From the NCBI RefSeq assembly GCF_004801405.1, contig NZ_SSOB01000001.1, positions 372,001-436,000 of the forward strand: a stretch of DNA of 64,000 nucleotides. Reading direction: 5' to 3'. The notes beneath the pieces are model-generated. The model was not told where the DNA came from. It searched no databases and saw only the letters and a list, made by a program, of their open reading frames with translations. Position numbers and translations under genes: made by a program. Of this stretch, positions 1 to 8,705 are shown one piece after another (position 1 is the stretch's first letter; each line of letters begins with the position of its first letter). The stretch is from Cohnella fermenti (GTDB taxonomy: Bacteria > Bacillota > Bacilli > Paenibacillales > Paenibacillaceae).

Positions 1-178
1 CGATGGCGTACAGGCGCTTGTTCGCCGCATCCAGTTGGAGGAAGGTCGGGTTCTTGAAGCCGGACAGCCCGCTTAGCGGCTCGAGCGTGCCGTTCTCCTC
101 ATTGAAGGAATAAGAATAGATGCCGTTGCCGTCCTCCTCGGCGTAGGAGCCAACCAGCACAAGCATCCGATCATTCAT
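1..178 (-). CDS. 6-phosphogluconolactonase-type lactonase (partial, N-terminus only)
   Basis: The reverse strand encodes a protein that begins MNDRMLVLVGSYAEEDGNGI and runs off the left edge. The GSY near the start, the IYSY strand and the FLQLDAANKRLYAI segment are typical of blade 1 of the seven-bladed lactonase propeller (PF10282, cytoplasmic Pgl/YkgB type), which hydrolyses 6-phosphogluconolactone or related lactones. The ATG at 178 has no close ribosome site. An in-frame TTG 15 bases upstream sits better behind a GCGGGG stretch and may be the true start. It is divergent from the HTH gene at 301. Only about 59 residues are visible, so the family call is good but the substrate is unknown. 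Confidence 0.75.
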   Translation of the reverse strand, partial: MNDRMLVLVGSYAEEDGNGIYSYSFNEENGTLEPLSGLSGFKNPTFLQLDAANKRLYAI

Positions 179-300
179 TGTGGCCAATGTCAATAACCCC
201 GCTTCTTATGGAATATTAGAATAGTTTTATTGTAGCTTTCCGAAGGAACGCTGTAAAATAGTCCACGGAAGATGATGAATAGACAGGGGAACGAAGTCGA

Positions 301-927
301 ATGGGCATGATCGAACAACTAGAGCAACCGAAGACCAGAATCCAACTGCTCGCGGAGAGCAATCGTTCGAAGATCGGGCAAGGCATACGCAAGCCGCGCT
401 TCCGCAAGCCGAAGAATTGGACGGTGCAAAATCGAATTCTGATGTCGCTCCTCATCACGGAGGACGTCAAGCTGTCCGAGCTTGCCGAGCTTGTCGGCGT
501 CGCGCCGCGCACGGTCGCGGCTTGGATCTACGAAGGCGTATATCCGACGGAGGAGCACCGGGCGTTTATCGCCCACAGGTTCGGCCTGCCGCAGACCGTG
601 CTGTTCTACCCGGACTCGGAATGGGGCCGGCTGGAGGGCGAGGAGTCCGGCCGCTTCTACAAGCGGGCGCTGCTCGGGGCGAAGAAGAACCGGATTCTGT
701 CGGGGCTGTTCGCCGTCCACGGCATCTCCCCGGCGGACTTCAGCCGCAAGCGGGGAGTGTCGCCGGGCACGACGAGGAAGTACATGCACGCGGGAGCCAT
801 GCCGGACCCGGCCTATCGCGCCATCTTCTGCGAGTACTTCGGCCTTCCCGAGGAGATCCTGTTCCACGAGGCGGGAGAACGAGCCGGGGCCGGCGACCCG
901 AAGGACGTCGCCGGCGGGAAGGGATAG
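301..927 (+). CDS. Protein with two tandem helix-turn-helix-like modules
   Basis: A 208-residue soluble protein that I cannot assign to a named regulator. It contains an internal duplication: residues about 44-104 (NRILMSLL...GLPQTVLFYP) and about 130-190 (NRILSGLF...GLPEEILFHE) align along their length, each with a xre-like core (LAELVGVAPRTVAAW; FSRKRGVSPGTTRKY) followed by an aromatic-rich helix and a GLP-x-x-[VI]LF tail. The likely role is DNA binding by a pseudo-dimeric chain. The first 40 residues are basic (KPRFRKPKNW). A GGGGAACGAAG ribosome site precedes the ATG. The gene is followed by the phased palindromic repeats at 1112-1283, which are possible targets, though nothing in the sequence links them directly. 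Confidence 0.7.
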   Translation: MGMIEQLEQPKTRIQLLAESNRSKIGQGIRKPRFRKPKNWTVQNRILMSLLITEDVKLSELAELVGVAPRTVAAWIYEGVYPTEEHRAFIAHRFGLPQTVLFYPDSEWGRLEGEESGRFYKRALLGAKKNRILSGLFAVHGISPADFSRKRGVSPGTTRKYMHAGAMPDPAYRAIFCEYFGLPEEILFHEAGERAGAGDPKDVAGGKG

Positions 928-1111
928 TGCCGGAACGAGAGGCGCGATGGGATGACGGAACGGCGCTGACGCTGAAGTGAGGGAATAAGTTGGAACGACG
1001 GAATAGCGACGGACGGACTCGGAGCAGGCTTGTTGGCCTGCTTCGTTTTTTTTGGAGGAATTGGTTGGTGGGGAGCGAGGCGGGGCGGCTGTTCGGCGCG
1101 TGAGACGATTT

Positions 1112-1283
1112 TATGCGAAAAATCACATACGTTCGGAGGGAAAAGGGGCTTCGAGGCGCAACGAATGTGAAAAATCACATACATGGCGGAATTCCGGCCT
1201 CGAATGGCTGGATGTATGCGAAAAATCACATAAAACACCTCGATTCCCGCGAAATCCAGGCCGACGAATGTGAAAAATCATAT
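1112..1283. repeat. Four phased near-palindromic TGYGA-AAAA-TCAYA repeats
   Basis: Four copies of an 18-bp near-palindrome lie at about 1112-1129, 1164-1181, 1215-1232 and 1267-1284. Their TGYGA half-sites start at 1114, 1166, 1217 and 1269, so the spacing is 52, 51 and 52 bases, close to five helical turns. Copies alternate between TATGCGA and AATGTGA on the left arm. The roughly 34-base linkers share no sequence. The arms resemble CRP/FNR/Rex half-sites, but the spacer is 4 rather than 6. The 928-1366 interval holds no convincing gene. An operator array or a structural repeat are both possible. Confidence 0.7.
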
Positions 1284-1366
1284 AAAATCGAATGAATCGC
1301 CGGATCAAGAGGGGCATGAGGGCAAACTAGGGAGACAGAGACAGAAGCGCGAGGAGGGGAAATGCT

Positions 1367-1852
1367 ATGAAGCTCGGAGACAGGGAAGGACTTCGCGAAC
1401 TGGCCGCTCGCTTGATGGAGATGCTCCGTCTCGAAGCGGAAGAGGAGCGGCTATACCTTGCGAGCCGAGGGGCAAGCAGCGCGGAGCGGACTGCCGAACG
1501 AGCCTGCTGCGAAGGGGAGCCGGACGGGGGAGCCGAAGGCGCTTCGGCCGAAGCGTTCGCCCTGCCGCCCTCCGACTTGTTCGCTTTGATCAGCCAAGCC
1601 CTAGCCCGTTTGGAAGCTGGAGGTCAGTTGTCGGTGTTGCTCTCCGGCAGTCGTGCGGACAAGGAATTGTCGTTTGTGATTGCGGAGCTGGAGCGGGAAT
1701 GGGACCGGGGGCGGGAGACGCCGAACGGAGCAGAGGAGGAGAACATAGCCTTCCGCCCGGGCGCCATCGAAGTGGACAGCATTGCCGGCCGGGGCACGAC
1801 CTTCACCATCCGTCTGCCGGAGGAGGGACTTGGCGAGCAGCACAGCAGCTAG
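1367..1852 (+). CDS. Small protein ending like a histidine-kinase ATPase domain
   Basis: A 161-residue ORF with a strong ribosome site (GAGGAGGGG, seven bases before ATG). Residues about 1-40 are a charged, Leu-rich helix and the middle is acidic and low in complexity. The last 30 residues (IEVDSIAGRGTTFTIRLP) closely match the G2-box end of HATPase_c domains of sensor kinases. The N-box, G1 box and phospho-acceptor His are absent, so it cannot be a complete kinase. It may be the eroded remnant of a kinase gene that still carries a good start, or a small protein that keeps only this tail. It lies between the phased repeats and the cyd promoter. Function is unknown. Confidence 0.5.
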   Translation: MKLGDREGLRELAARLMEMLRLEAEEERLYLASRGASSAERTAERACCEGEPDGGAEGASAEAFALPPSDLFALISQALARLEAGGQLSVLLSGSRADKELSFVIAELEREWDRGRETPNGAEEENIAFRPGAIEVDSIAGRGTTFTIRLPEEGLGEQHSS

Positions 1853-2116
1853 GAGCAGAGAGGAAGTGTGCCGCAGTTGTGCAAGATCACCCTACTCCTC
1901 ACCCCCGCCAATTCGCCTATCGCCACGAGTGTTATCCAGACAAATTCCGCCTCTCCCCGCTGTTCCGTGTCCAAGATGGACCTGCTTCCCCACACTAATC
2001 TGCCTCTCGCCCGGGCGTCATCCGGGGAGAATTCCGCTCGCGGAGCGGGAACTGACCGGAAGGGATAAGGCACCCTTTGAGAGAAAGGGAGTAGCAGCCC
2101 CTCGCCCCAGCCCTTC

Positions 2117-2158
2117 GCCTGTCCACCCTGCCGCCATGCCTGTCCACCCTGCCGCCAG
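2117..2158. repeat. 21-bp direct duplication, two copies
   Basis: Two adjacent copies of a 21-bp unit (GCCTGTCCACCCTGCCGCCA plus T or G) lie at 2117-2137 and 2138-2158. It sits in the roughly 400-base intergenic stretch 1853-2262, where I see no gene and no clear terminator. It is C-rich on this strand and is probably a slippage product. Confidence 0.7.
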
Positions 2159-2262
2159 CCCCGCCAGACTATGTCGCCCTCCCGCACTTCCGCGCTGTTC
2201 TCGCCCCGCCCACTGCCCAAAAACCGTTTTCTAACACATTTTCTTTTTCCGCCACGCAAATT

Positions 2263-2306
2263 AGTGATAAAAATCACATAGGGAAGAATCCCACTCCTTA
2301 TATAAT
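2263..2306 (+). promoter_or_regulatory. cyd operon promoter with FNR/CRP-type dyad
   Basis: AGTGATAAAAATCACA at 2263-2278 is a TGTGA-N6-TCACA-type dyad centred at about 2270.5. TATAAT at 2301-2306 is a perfect -10, and no -35 hexamer is visible 17 bases upstream. With a start near 2312-2313 the dyad is centred about 42 bases upstream, the usual class II activator position for the CRP/FNR family. Low-oxygen or catabolite activation is therefore likely. A Rex site is an alternative because Rex boxes have similar half-sites, but the TTGTGAA/TTCACAA flanks are missing. Confidence 0.6.
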
Positions 2307-2333
2307 GTTCGCGATAAGAGGGGAGGCCATAAT

Positions 2334-3743
2334 GTGGAAGCAGTGGATCTGGCAAGGTGGCAGTTCGGCATCACGACGGTGTATCACTTTCTGTTCGTGC
2401 CGTTATCGATAGGTCTCGCCTATCTGATCGCGTTCATGCAGACGCTGTACGTGGTCAAGAAGGATGAGAAGTACAAGGAGATGGCGAAGTTCTGGGGCAA
2501 GCTGTTCCTGCTCAACTTCGCGGTCGGCGTCGTCACCGGCATCATGCAGGAGTTCCAGTTCGGCATGAACTGGGCGGACTACTCCCGCTACGTAGGCGCC
2601 GTGTTCGGCGGTCCGTTGGCGGTGGAGGCGCTGGTGTCGTTTTTCCTGGAGTCGACGTTCCTCGGCATCTGGATCTTCGGTTGGGATAAGCTGCCCAAGA
2701 AGGCGCACCTGGCCGCGATCTGGCTCGTGGCGATCGGGGCGACGCTGTCGGCCCTGTGGATCTTGAGCGCCAACTCGTTCATGCAGGAGCCGGTCGGCTT
2801 CGAGCTTCGGAACGGCCGCGCCGAGATGACCGACTTCTTCGCTCTGCTGGGCAACAAGCAGCTATGGGTCGAGTTCCCGCACGTTATCTTCGGTGCGCTG
2901 TCGACCGGCGCGCTGTTCGTGACCGGGGTGAGCGCGTACAAGTTGCTGCGCAAGCAGAAGGCGGAGCAGTTCAAGGCGTCGTTCTCGATCGGAGTCATCG
3001 TGGCGCTCGTCGCGAGCTTCATGACGGCGATGGCTGGCCACAGCCAAGCGCAGCATCTGATGGAATCGCAGCCGATGAAGATGGCCGCCGCCGAAGCGCT
3101 CTGGGACACGACCGGAGACCATGCGGGCTGGACGGTGTTCGCCTGGATCGACTCGGACGGCAAGAAGAACTCGATGCAGGTCGACGTGCCGTATGCGCTC
3201 AGCATTCTCGCGTACAACAAGCTGGAGGGCAGCGTGCCGGGCATCAACGAGCTGCAGGCGGAGTATGAGGCGAAGTACGGGGAAGGCAACTACATCCCAC
3301 CGGTCCGAACAACGTTCTGGAGCTTCCGCATCATGGTCGTCGCCGGCGTGCTGATGATCGTGCTCAGCTTGTTCGGCGTGTACGCGGTCGCCCGCAACCG
3401 GCTCGAGAGGTTCCCGCGTTACCTGAAGTGGATGATCCCGGCGATCTCGCTGCCGTTCATCGCGAACAGCTCGGGCTGGATCATGACGGAGGTCGGCCGC
3501 CAGCCGTGGATTGTATTCGGGCTGCAGCGGACCGAGGACGGCGTCTCGCCGCTTGTCTCCAAGGGAATGGTGCTGACCTCGCTGATCGGGTTCACGGTTA
3601 TTTACGGCTTGCTGCTCGTCGCGCTTGCCTATCTGATGGTTCGCACGATTCGTCTGGACCCGCCGGAGGAGACGGGACACGGGGATACAGGGCCGCGAAC
3701 GGTCAAGCCGGATTCGCAGGACCCGCTGCTCGGAACGCTCTAA
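2334..3743 (+). CDS. cydA: Cytochrome bd quinol oxidase subunit I
   Basis: A 469-residue integral membrane protein, full length for the short-Q-loop Bacillus type. It oxidises quinol and reduces O2 with haems b558, b595 and d. Expected haem ligands are visible: His18 (TTVYHFLFVPLS), His183 (FPHVIFGA) and Met384 (GWIMTEVGRQPW). The MQEFQFGMNW segment and the quinol-loop motif HLMESQPMKMAAAEALW are conserved, and the long E. coli-type Q-loop insertion is absent. The start is GTG at 2334, eight bases after GGGGAGG; the overlapping ATG at 2332 is out of frame. It is the first gene of cydA-cydB-cydDC, behind the TGTGA/TCACA dyad. Confidence 0.96.
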   Translation: MEAVDLARWQFGITTVYHFLFVPLSIGLAYLIAFMQTLYVVKKDEKYKEMAKFWGKLFLLNFAVGVVTGIMQEFQFGMNWADYSRYVGAVFGGPLAVEALVSFFLESTFLGIWIFGWDKLPKKAHLAAIWLVAIGATLSALWILSANSFMQEPVGFELRNGRAEMTDFFALLGNKQLWVEFPHVIFGALSTGALFVTGVSAYKLLRKQKAEQFKASFSIGVIVALVASFMTAMAGHSQAQHLMESQPMKMAAAEALWDTTGDHAGWTVFAWIDSDGKKNSMQVDVPYALSILAYNKLEGSVPGINELQAEYEAKYGEGNYIPPVRTTFWSFRIMVVAGVLMIVLSLFGVYAVARNRLERFPRYLKWMIPAISLPFIANSSGWIMTEVGRQPWIVFGLQRTEDGVSPLVSKGMVLTSLIGFTVIYGLLLVALAYLMVRTIRLDPPEETGHGDTGPRTVKPDSQDPLLGTL

Positions 3744-3764
3744 TCCAAGGAGGAGACAACGATT

Positions 3765-4775
3765 ATGCTCGAGACGTTATGGTTTATTCTGATCTGCGTG
3801 CTGTTCGTCGGCTTCTTCTTCCTTGAAGGCTTCGACTTCGGGGTGGGGATGCTGACGCCGATTCTCGGCAAGACGGACAGGGAGCGCAGGGTGCTCATCA
3901 ACACGATCGGCCCGGTGTGGGACGGCAACGAGGTATGGCTCATCACAGCGGGAGGCGCGATCTTCGCGGCGTTCCCCGGCTGGTACGCGACGCTGTTCAG
4001 CGGCTTCTACCTGGCGCTCTTCTTCATGCTGCTGGCGCTGATCGGCCGCGGGGTGGCGTTCGAATTCCGCAGCAAGCTGGACAATCCGAAGTGGCGCTCC
4101 CTGTGGGACTACGTCATCGGCATCGGCAGCCTGCTTCCCCCGCTGCTGTGGGGCGTGGCGCTGGCGAACCTGATGCGCGGTGTTCCGATCGACGAGAGCA
4201 CGAATTACGTCGGCACGTTCTGGGACCTGATCTCGGTGTACTCGGTCGCGGCCGGAGTCAGCATCGTGCTGCTGTTCCTGTTGCACGGAGCGCTGTTCCT
4301 GGCGCTTAAGACAGAAGGCGACATTCGGGAGCGGGCGCGGAGCTTCGCGAACAAGATCGGGGCGTGGACAAGCGCCGTGCTGCTGCTGTTCGTCGTGCTC
4401 AGCTACTTCGAGACGGACATGTTTACGCGCAATGGAATTATGCCGGGGATGGTTCCGACGATGGCGGGCTTCGCGCTGATCTCGGTGCCGTTCTTCCTGA
4501 AGGCCGGCCGCGACGGCTGGGCGTTCATCATGACCGGGGCTACGATCGCTCTGTCGACGATTACGGTGTTCATGGCGCTTTTCCCACGGGTGATGATCTC
4601 GTCGCTTAATCCGGACTGGACGCTTACGATCCACAACACGTCCTCGAACGAGTACACGCTCCAGGTCATGTCGGTCGTCGCCCTGTGCACCGTGCCGCTC
4701 GTGCTCGCTTACCAGGCGTGGACGTACTGGGTGTTCCGCAAGCGCGTCAGCGTGCGCGACCACTTGGACTACTGA
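3765..4775 (+). CDS. cydB: Cytochrome bd quinol oxidase subunit II
   Basis: A 336-residue membrane protein, the usual CydB length with about eight or nine hydrophobic spans. It pairs with CydA to stabilise the haem b595/d site. Family landmarks are the N-terminal FFLEGFDFGVGML, GPVWDGNEVWLITAGGAIFAAFP and a GRGVAFEFR loop. AAGGAGGAG lies a suitable distance before ATG 3765, and the gene starts 21 bases after cydA, so the two should be co-transcribed and made in matched amounts. Confidence 0.96.
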   Translation: MLETLWFILICVLFVGFFFLEGFDFGVGMLTPILGKTDRERRVLINTIGPVWDGNEVWLITAGGAIFAAFPGWYATLFSGFYLALFFMLLALIGRGVAFEFRSKLDNPKWRSLWDYVIGIGSLLPPLLWGVALANLMRGVPIDESTNYVGTFWDLISVYSVAAGVSIVLLFLLHGALFLALKTEGDIRERARSFANKIGAWTSAVLLLFVVLSYFETDMFTRNGIMPGMVPTMAGFALISVPFFLKAGRDGWAFIMTGATIALSTITVFMALFPRVMISSLNPDWTLTIHNTSSNEYTLQVMSVVALCTVPLVLAYQAWTYWVFRKRVSVRDHLDY

Positions 4776-4776
4776 T

Positions 4777-7700
4777 ATGGTCAAGGGACTGTTCGCTCGG
4801 GTAAAAGGAGTTCGTCGTCTGTTCGCATTCAGCGTGCTGCTGAGTGTGGCAAGCGGAATTGTGCTCATTCTGGAGTGTGTCTGGATCGCCGATATCGCAG
4901 ACAGGGCTTTCCTGCAGGGGGATGGGCTGCGGCCTCTGCTCCCGGCGTTCGCGGCGCTCCTCGGCTGGATTGTGCTGCGGGCCGTGCTGCAATCGGCGGG
5001 AGAGTACGCTTCCTCGCGGATGGCGCTCGGCATCAAGACGGACCTGCGCGGGCGGCTGCTGCGCAAGCTGACGGAGCTGGGGCCCGTCGGCGCGAAGGAG
5101 GAGAGGAGCGGGGAGCTGGCCGGAACGGCGTACGAGGGCGTCGAGCAGCTCGAGACGTACCTCGCCCGCTATCTTCCGCAGATGGCGCTCTCGATGTTTA
5201 TCCCGACGGCGGTCTTCTGCGTGGTGGCGGGGCTGGACGCCTTGTCCGCCGTCGTGCTGGCGGTGACGATGCCGCTGCTGATTCTGTTTATGATCCTCGT
5301 CGGCGTAACGGCGAAGGCCAAGGCCGAGAAGCAGTTCCAGGTGCTCGGGCGGCTCGGCGGGCACTTCCTCGATATCGTGCGGGGGCTGCCGACGCTGCGG
5401 CTGTTCGGCCGGAGCCGGGCGCAGATCGGCATTCTGTCTCGCATCAGCGAGGACTACCGCAAGACGACGATGGGAACGCTGCGGCTCGCGTTCCTGTCGG
5501 CGTTCGTGATGGAATTGTTCGCCACGTTAAGCACCGCGATTGTCGCCGTCTTCCTCGGGCTGCGGCTGATCGAGGGGGAGATCGGGTTCGAGGCGGCGTT
5601 CCTGGTGCTGCTGCTCACGCCGGAGTTCTACGCGCCGGTGCGCTCGCTCGGCACGCAGTTCCATTCGAGCGCGAACGGCGTCTCGGCGGCGAAGCGCATT
5701 CTGGCGCTGCTGGACAAGGAGCCGGCGGGCTGGGCGGAGCGGGAGGACGGCCGGAAGCTGCCGGCATCGCCATATGGCTACCGGATCGAATTCCGCGGCG
5801 TCAGCGTCCGGTATCCGGGGGCCGAGCGCGATGCGCTGACGGACGTGAGCTTCGAGCTTGCGCCGGGAGAGCGGCTGGCGATCGTCGGCCCCACCGGTTC
5901 GGGCAAGAGCACGCTGCTCGACCTGCTCCAAGGGTATGTGAAGCCGACGTCGGGCGAGATACGGGTCGACGAGGTTCCGCTCGGCGAGCTGTCGATGGCG
6001 TGGTGGCGCCGGCAGCTTGGCGCCGTCGGGCAGCACCCGCGCCTGTTCGCGGGCACGGTGCGCGATAATGTCGCGCTCGGCCGTCCGGACGCGAGCGGGG
6101 AGGAGCTGGGCGCGGCGATCCGCGCGGCGGGAGCCGGGTTCGTCGGCGCGCTGCCGAACGGGATCGAGACGCGGCTCGGCGAAGCGGTGCGGCTGTCCGG
6201 CGGCCAGGCGCAGCGGCTGGCGCTGGCGCGCGCCTTCCTGATGCGCGCGCCGATCGTGCTGCTCGATGAGCCCACCAGCGGTCTCGACCTGGAGCGGGAA
6301 GCGCGGCTTCAGCAGCGGCTGGAGCGGCTGATGGAAGGGCGCATGACGATTACGGTCGCCCACCGGCTGCAGATGGCGGAGAACGCCGACCGCGTGCTCG
6401 TCATCGCGGAGGGGCGGGCGGTCGAGTTCGGCCACCCGGGAGAGCTGGCCCGCTCCGGCGGGCTGTACGCCGAGATGCGGCAAGCGGCTTGCGGGGAGAA
6501 GGCGCGGGAAGTAGAGAGAGCAAGAGCAGCGAACGATGTGCCGGTTGCGGAGAAGGCAGGGGCGGCGGAGAAGGCGGACGCGGCAGGAGAAGCGCGACGG
6601 AATCCGCAAGCGGACCGGTCGGCGGCGGCTGCCGCCGACCGGGAAGCTGAGGCGGAGGCTGAGGAAGCCGCACGGGAAACCGCTCAAGAAGCCGCTCAGG
6701 AAGCCGCCGAGGAAGAGGCGCAGCCTGCGTTCACCGACATTGGCGCAGATTCATTGGCTCACCTGGCACCGACCCGGACGCTGCGCCGGGTGCTGGCGTT
6801 CGTGAAGCCTTACAAGTGGCGGGTGGCGCTGGCCGCGTTCCTCGGCTTCCTGACCGTCGCCGCGAACGTTGGGCTGATGGGGACGTCGGGTTATCTGATC
6901 GCCAAGGCGGCGCTTCGCCCGGAGACGGTGCTGCTGCTGTGGGTTCCGATCGTCGGGGTGCGCTTCTTCGGCATCTCGCGCGGGGTTCTGCGCTACGTCG
7001 AGCGGCTTGTCTCGCACGACCTGACGTTCCGCATCCTGCATCGCGTTCGCGTATGGCTGTACGAGCGGCTCGAGCCGAAGGGAGCCGGGCTGCTGGAGCA
7101 GCGGCGCAGCGGCGACGTGCTCGGCGCGATGGTGTCGGATATCGAGCAGCTTCAGAACCTGTACCTGAAGGTGCTCGCTCCGCCGCTGGTCGCCGTGCTG
7201 ACCGGGGCGCTCGGCTTCGCCGTGATGGCGGCTCACGATATGCGGCTGGCTCTGCTGCTGCTCGGCATGATGCTGGCGGCCGGCATCGGCATTCCGTGGC
7301 TCGGCTCCATCGGGGGCCGGAAGCACGGCATGAAGCTTGTCCGGGAGCGGGCGCGCTTGTACGCCGAGACGGCGGAGCTGCTGCTCGGGCTGCGCGAGCT
7401 GGCCGCGTTCGGCCGGACGAACGACCGCCTGGCCGAGCTGGCGGAAGGGCAGCGCCGCCTGGCGAAGCTGCAGCGCGAGCATCTGCGGATCGGCGCGTTC
7501 ACAGGCGGCGGCATGCTCGCGGCGGCTCACCTCGCGATGGCGCTTGTGCTGCTGCTCTCCGTCCATCTGGCCGGAGAGGGAGCCGTCGCGCCGGTCGCGA
7601 TTCCGGCGCTGGCGATGATGGCGCTCGCCTGCTTCGAAGCGATCACGCCGCTTCCGGCGGCGTTCCAACAGCTCGGCGAGACGCTAGCCTCGGCGGAGCG

Positions 7701-8622
7701 GTTGTTTAAGCTGGCGGAGGCGGGCGGAGAGATGGTCGCAGAGCCGAGCGCAGAAGCGGCGGCGGCCGGCGACGGAGAGCGAGCCGCCGCCGCGGTCGCG
7801 ATGCCGTGGAAGGCGACGGTCGAGAACCTCAGCTTCCGCTATGCCGAAGGCGAGCCCGAGGCGCTGCGCGGCGTCTCGCTCACGCTCGCGCAGGGCAAGC
7901 GGATCGCCGTCGTCGGCGAGAGCGGCTCCGGCAAAACAACGCTGCTCCGCCTCCTGCTCGGAGAGCGGCCATACAAGACCGGCTCCATTCGCCTGAACGG
8001 CGAGGAGCTGATAGGGCTTCCCGAGGAGGCGATCCGCTCCTCGTTCGCCGTCGTGACGCAGCACGCGCAGTTGTTCAACGCGTCGGCTGCGGCGAACATC
8101 CGGCTCGGACGGCCGGACGCGTCCGACGCCGAGGTGCGCGAGGCGGCGCGCCTGGCTCTGCTCGGCGACACGCTCGAACGGCTGCCGGACGGCTATGACA
8201 CCGTCATCGGCGAATGGGGCTCGCGCCTGTCCGGCGGCGAGCGTCAGCGGCTCGCGCTGGCGCGGGCGCTGCTGATGAAGACGCCCGCAATCCTGTTCGA
8301 CGAGCCGGCGACGGGGCTCGACCCGCTCACCGAGCGGGCGTTCATCCGCGGCATGAACGACGCCCTCGCGGACCGCGCGGTGCTCTGGGTCACCCACCGC
8401 CTGACCGGCCTCGACCGGATGGACGAGATCATCGTGCTGCACGAAGGCGCCATTGTAGAGCGGGGCGTTCACCGCGAGCTGCTGAGCGCGCGGGGGTACT
8501 ACTATCGCCTCTGGCAGCTCGAGCGGGAGCGCGACTGGCGCGAGGCGCTCGAGCGGCACGGCGCCGGGACGCAGGAGGAGGCGAATCGGCCCAGGATCGG
8601 GCGAGGGCGCCACCCGGCCTGA
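4777..8622 (+). CDS. cydDC: Fused CydDC-type ABC exporter for cytochrome bd assembly
   Basis: A 1281-residue single chain carrying both halves of the heterodimeric exporter that exports reduced thiols (glutathione or cysteine in E. coli) and is needed to mature cytochrome bd. Residues about 1-565 are the CydD-like half: six membrane spans, Walker A GPTGSGKST near 371, signature LSGGQAQRLALA and Walker B IVLLDEPTSGLD. Residues about 570-664 are an Ala/Glu-rich charged linker (EKAGAAEKADAAGEARR and similar). Residues about 665-1281 are the CydC-like half: second span set, GESGSGKTT near 1047, LSGGERQRLALA and AILFDEPATGLD. Its ATG begins one base after the cydB stop with no obvious ribosome site, so translational coupling is likely. 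B. subtilis has two separate genes here. The fusion is genuine in this sequence because no stop interrupts it. Confidence 0.93.
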   Translation: MVKGLFARVKGVRRLFAFSVLLSVASGIVLILECVWIADIADRAFLQGDGLRPLLPAFAALLGWIVLRAVLQSAGEYASSRMALGIKTDLRGRLLRKLTELGPVGAKEERSGELAGTAYEGVEQLETYLARYLPQMALSMFIPTAVFCVVAGLDALSAVVLAVTMPLLILFMILVGVTAKAKAEKQFQVLGRLGGHFLDIVRGLPTLRLFGRSRAQIGILSRISEDYRKTTMGTLRLAFLSAFVMELFATLSTAIVAVFLGLRLIEGEIGFEAAFLVLLLTPEFYAPVRSLGTQFHSSANGVSAAKRILALLDKEPAGWAEREDGRKLPASPYGYRIEFRGVSVRYPGAERDALTDVSFELAPGERLAIVGPTGSGKSTLLDLLQGYVKPTSGEIRVDEVPLGELSMAWWRRQLGAVGQHPRLFAGTVRDNVALGRPDASGEELGAAIRAAGAGFVGALPNGIETRLGEAVRLSGGQAQRLALARAFLMRAPIVLLDEPTSGLDLEREARLQQRLERLMEGRMTITVAHRLQMAENADRVLVIAEGRAVEFGHPGELARSGGLYAEMRQAACGEKAREVERARAANDVPVAEKAGAAEKADAAGEARRNPQADRSAAAAADREAEAEAEEAARETAQEAAQEAAEEEAQPAFTDIGADSLAHLAPTRTLRRVLAFVKPYKWRVALAAFLGFLTVAANVGLMGTSGYLIAKAALRPETVLLLWVPIVGVRFFGISRGVLRYVERLVSHDLTFRILHRVRVWLYERLEPKGAGLLEQRRSGDVLGAMVSDIEQLQNLYLKVLAPPLVAVLTGALGFAVMAAHDMRLALLLLGMMLAAGIGIPWLGSIGGRKHGMKLVRERARLYAETAELLLGLRELAAFGRTNDRLAELAEGQRRLAKLQREHLRIGAFTGGGMLAAAHLAMALVLLLSVHLAGEGAVAPVAIPALAMMALACFEAITPLPAAFQQLGETLASAERLFKLAEAGGEMVAEPSAEAAAAGDGERAAAAVAMPWKATVENLSFRYAEGEPEALRGVSLTLAQGKRIAVVGESGSGKTTLLRLLLGERPYKTGSIRLNGEELIGLPEEAIRSSFAVVTQHAQLFNASAAANIRLGRPDASDAEVREAARLALLGDTLERLPDGYDTVIGEWGSRLSGGERQRLALARALLMKTPAILFDEPATGLDPLTERAFIRGMNDALADRAVLWVTHRLTGLDRMDEIIVLHEGAIVERGVHRELLSARGYYYRLWQLERERDWREALERHGAGTQEEANRPRIGRGRHPA

Positions 8623-8630
8623 TTCGGCTA

Positions 8631-8693
8631 CCCCAGCCAACCCGGCCAATCCCGCCAACCCTGTCAACCCCGCCGACCCGGCCCCCGGCGCCT
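8631..8693. repeat. Short imperfect C-rich tandem repeat
   Basis: About seven degenerate copies of a 9-base unit resembling CCCGCCAAC follow the cydDC stop and run directly into the palindromic element at 8706. Slippage-prone; no coding potential seen. Confidence 0.55.
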
Positions 8694-8705
8694 GTCTCTG
8701 CCGAC

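Noticed and set aside
1112..1283. Could the four 18-bp repeats be a small CRISPR array
   Set aside because: Repeats are too short, alternate between two forms, and the fourth is diverged; linkers of about 34 bases give a superficial resemblance only. No leader or cas gene.
2263..2278. Rex box upstream of cydA
   Set aside because: The flanking T/A extensions of the Rex consensus are missing and the position fits a class II activator; kept only as an alternative.
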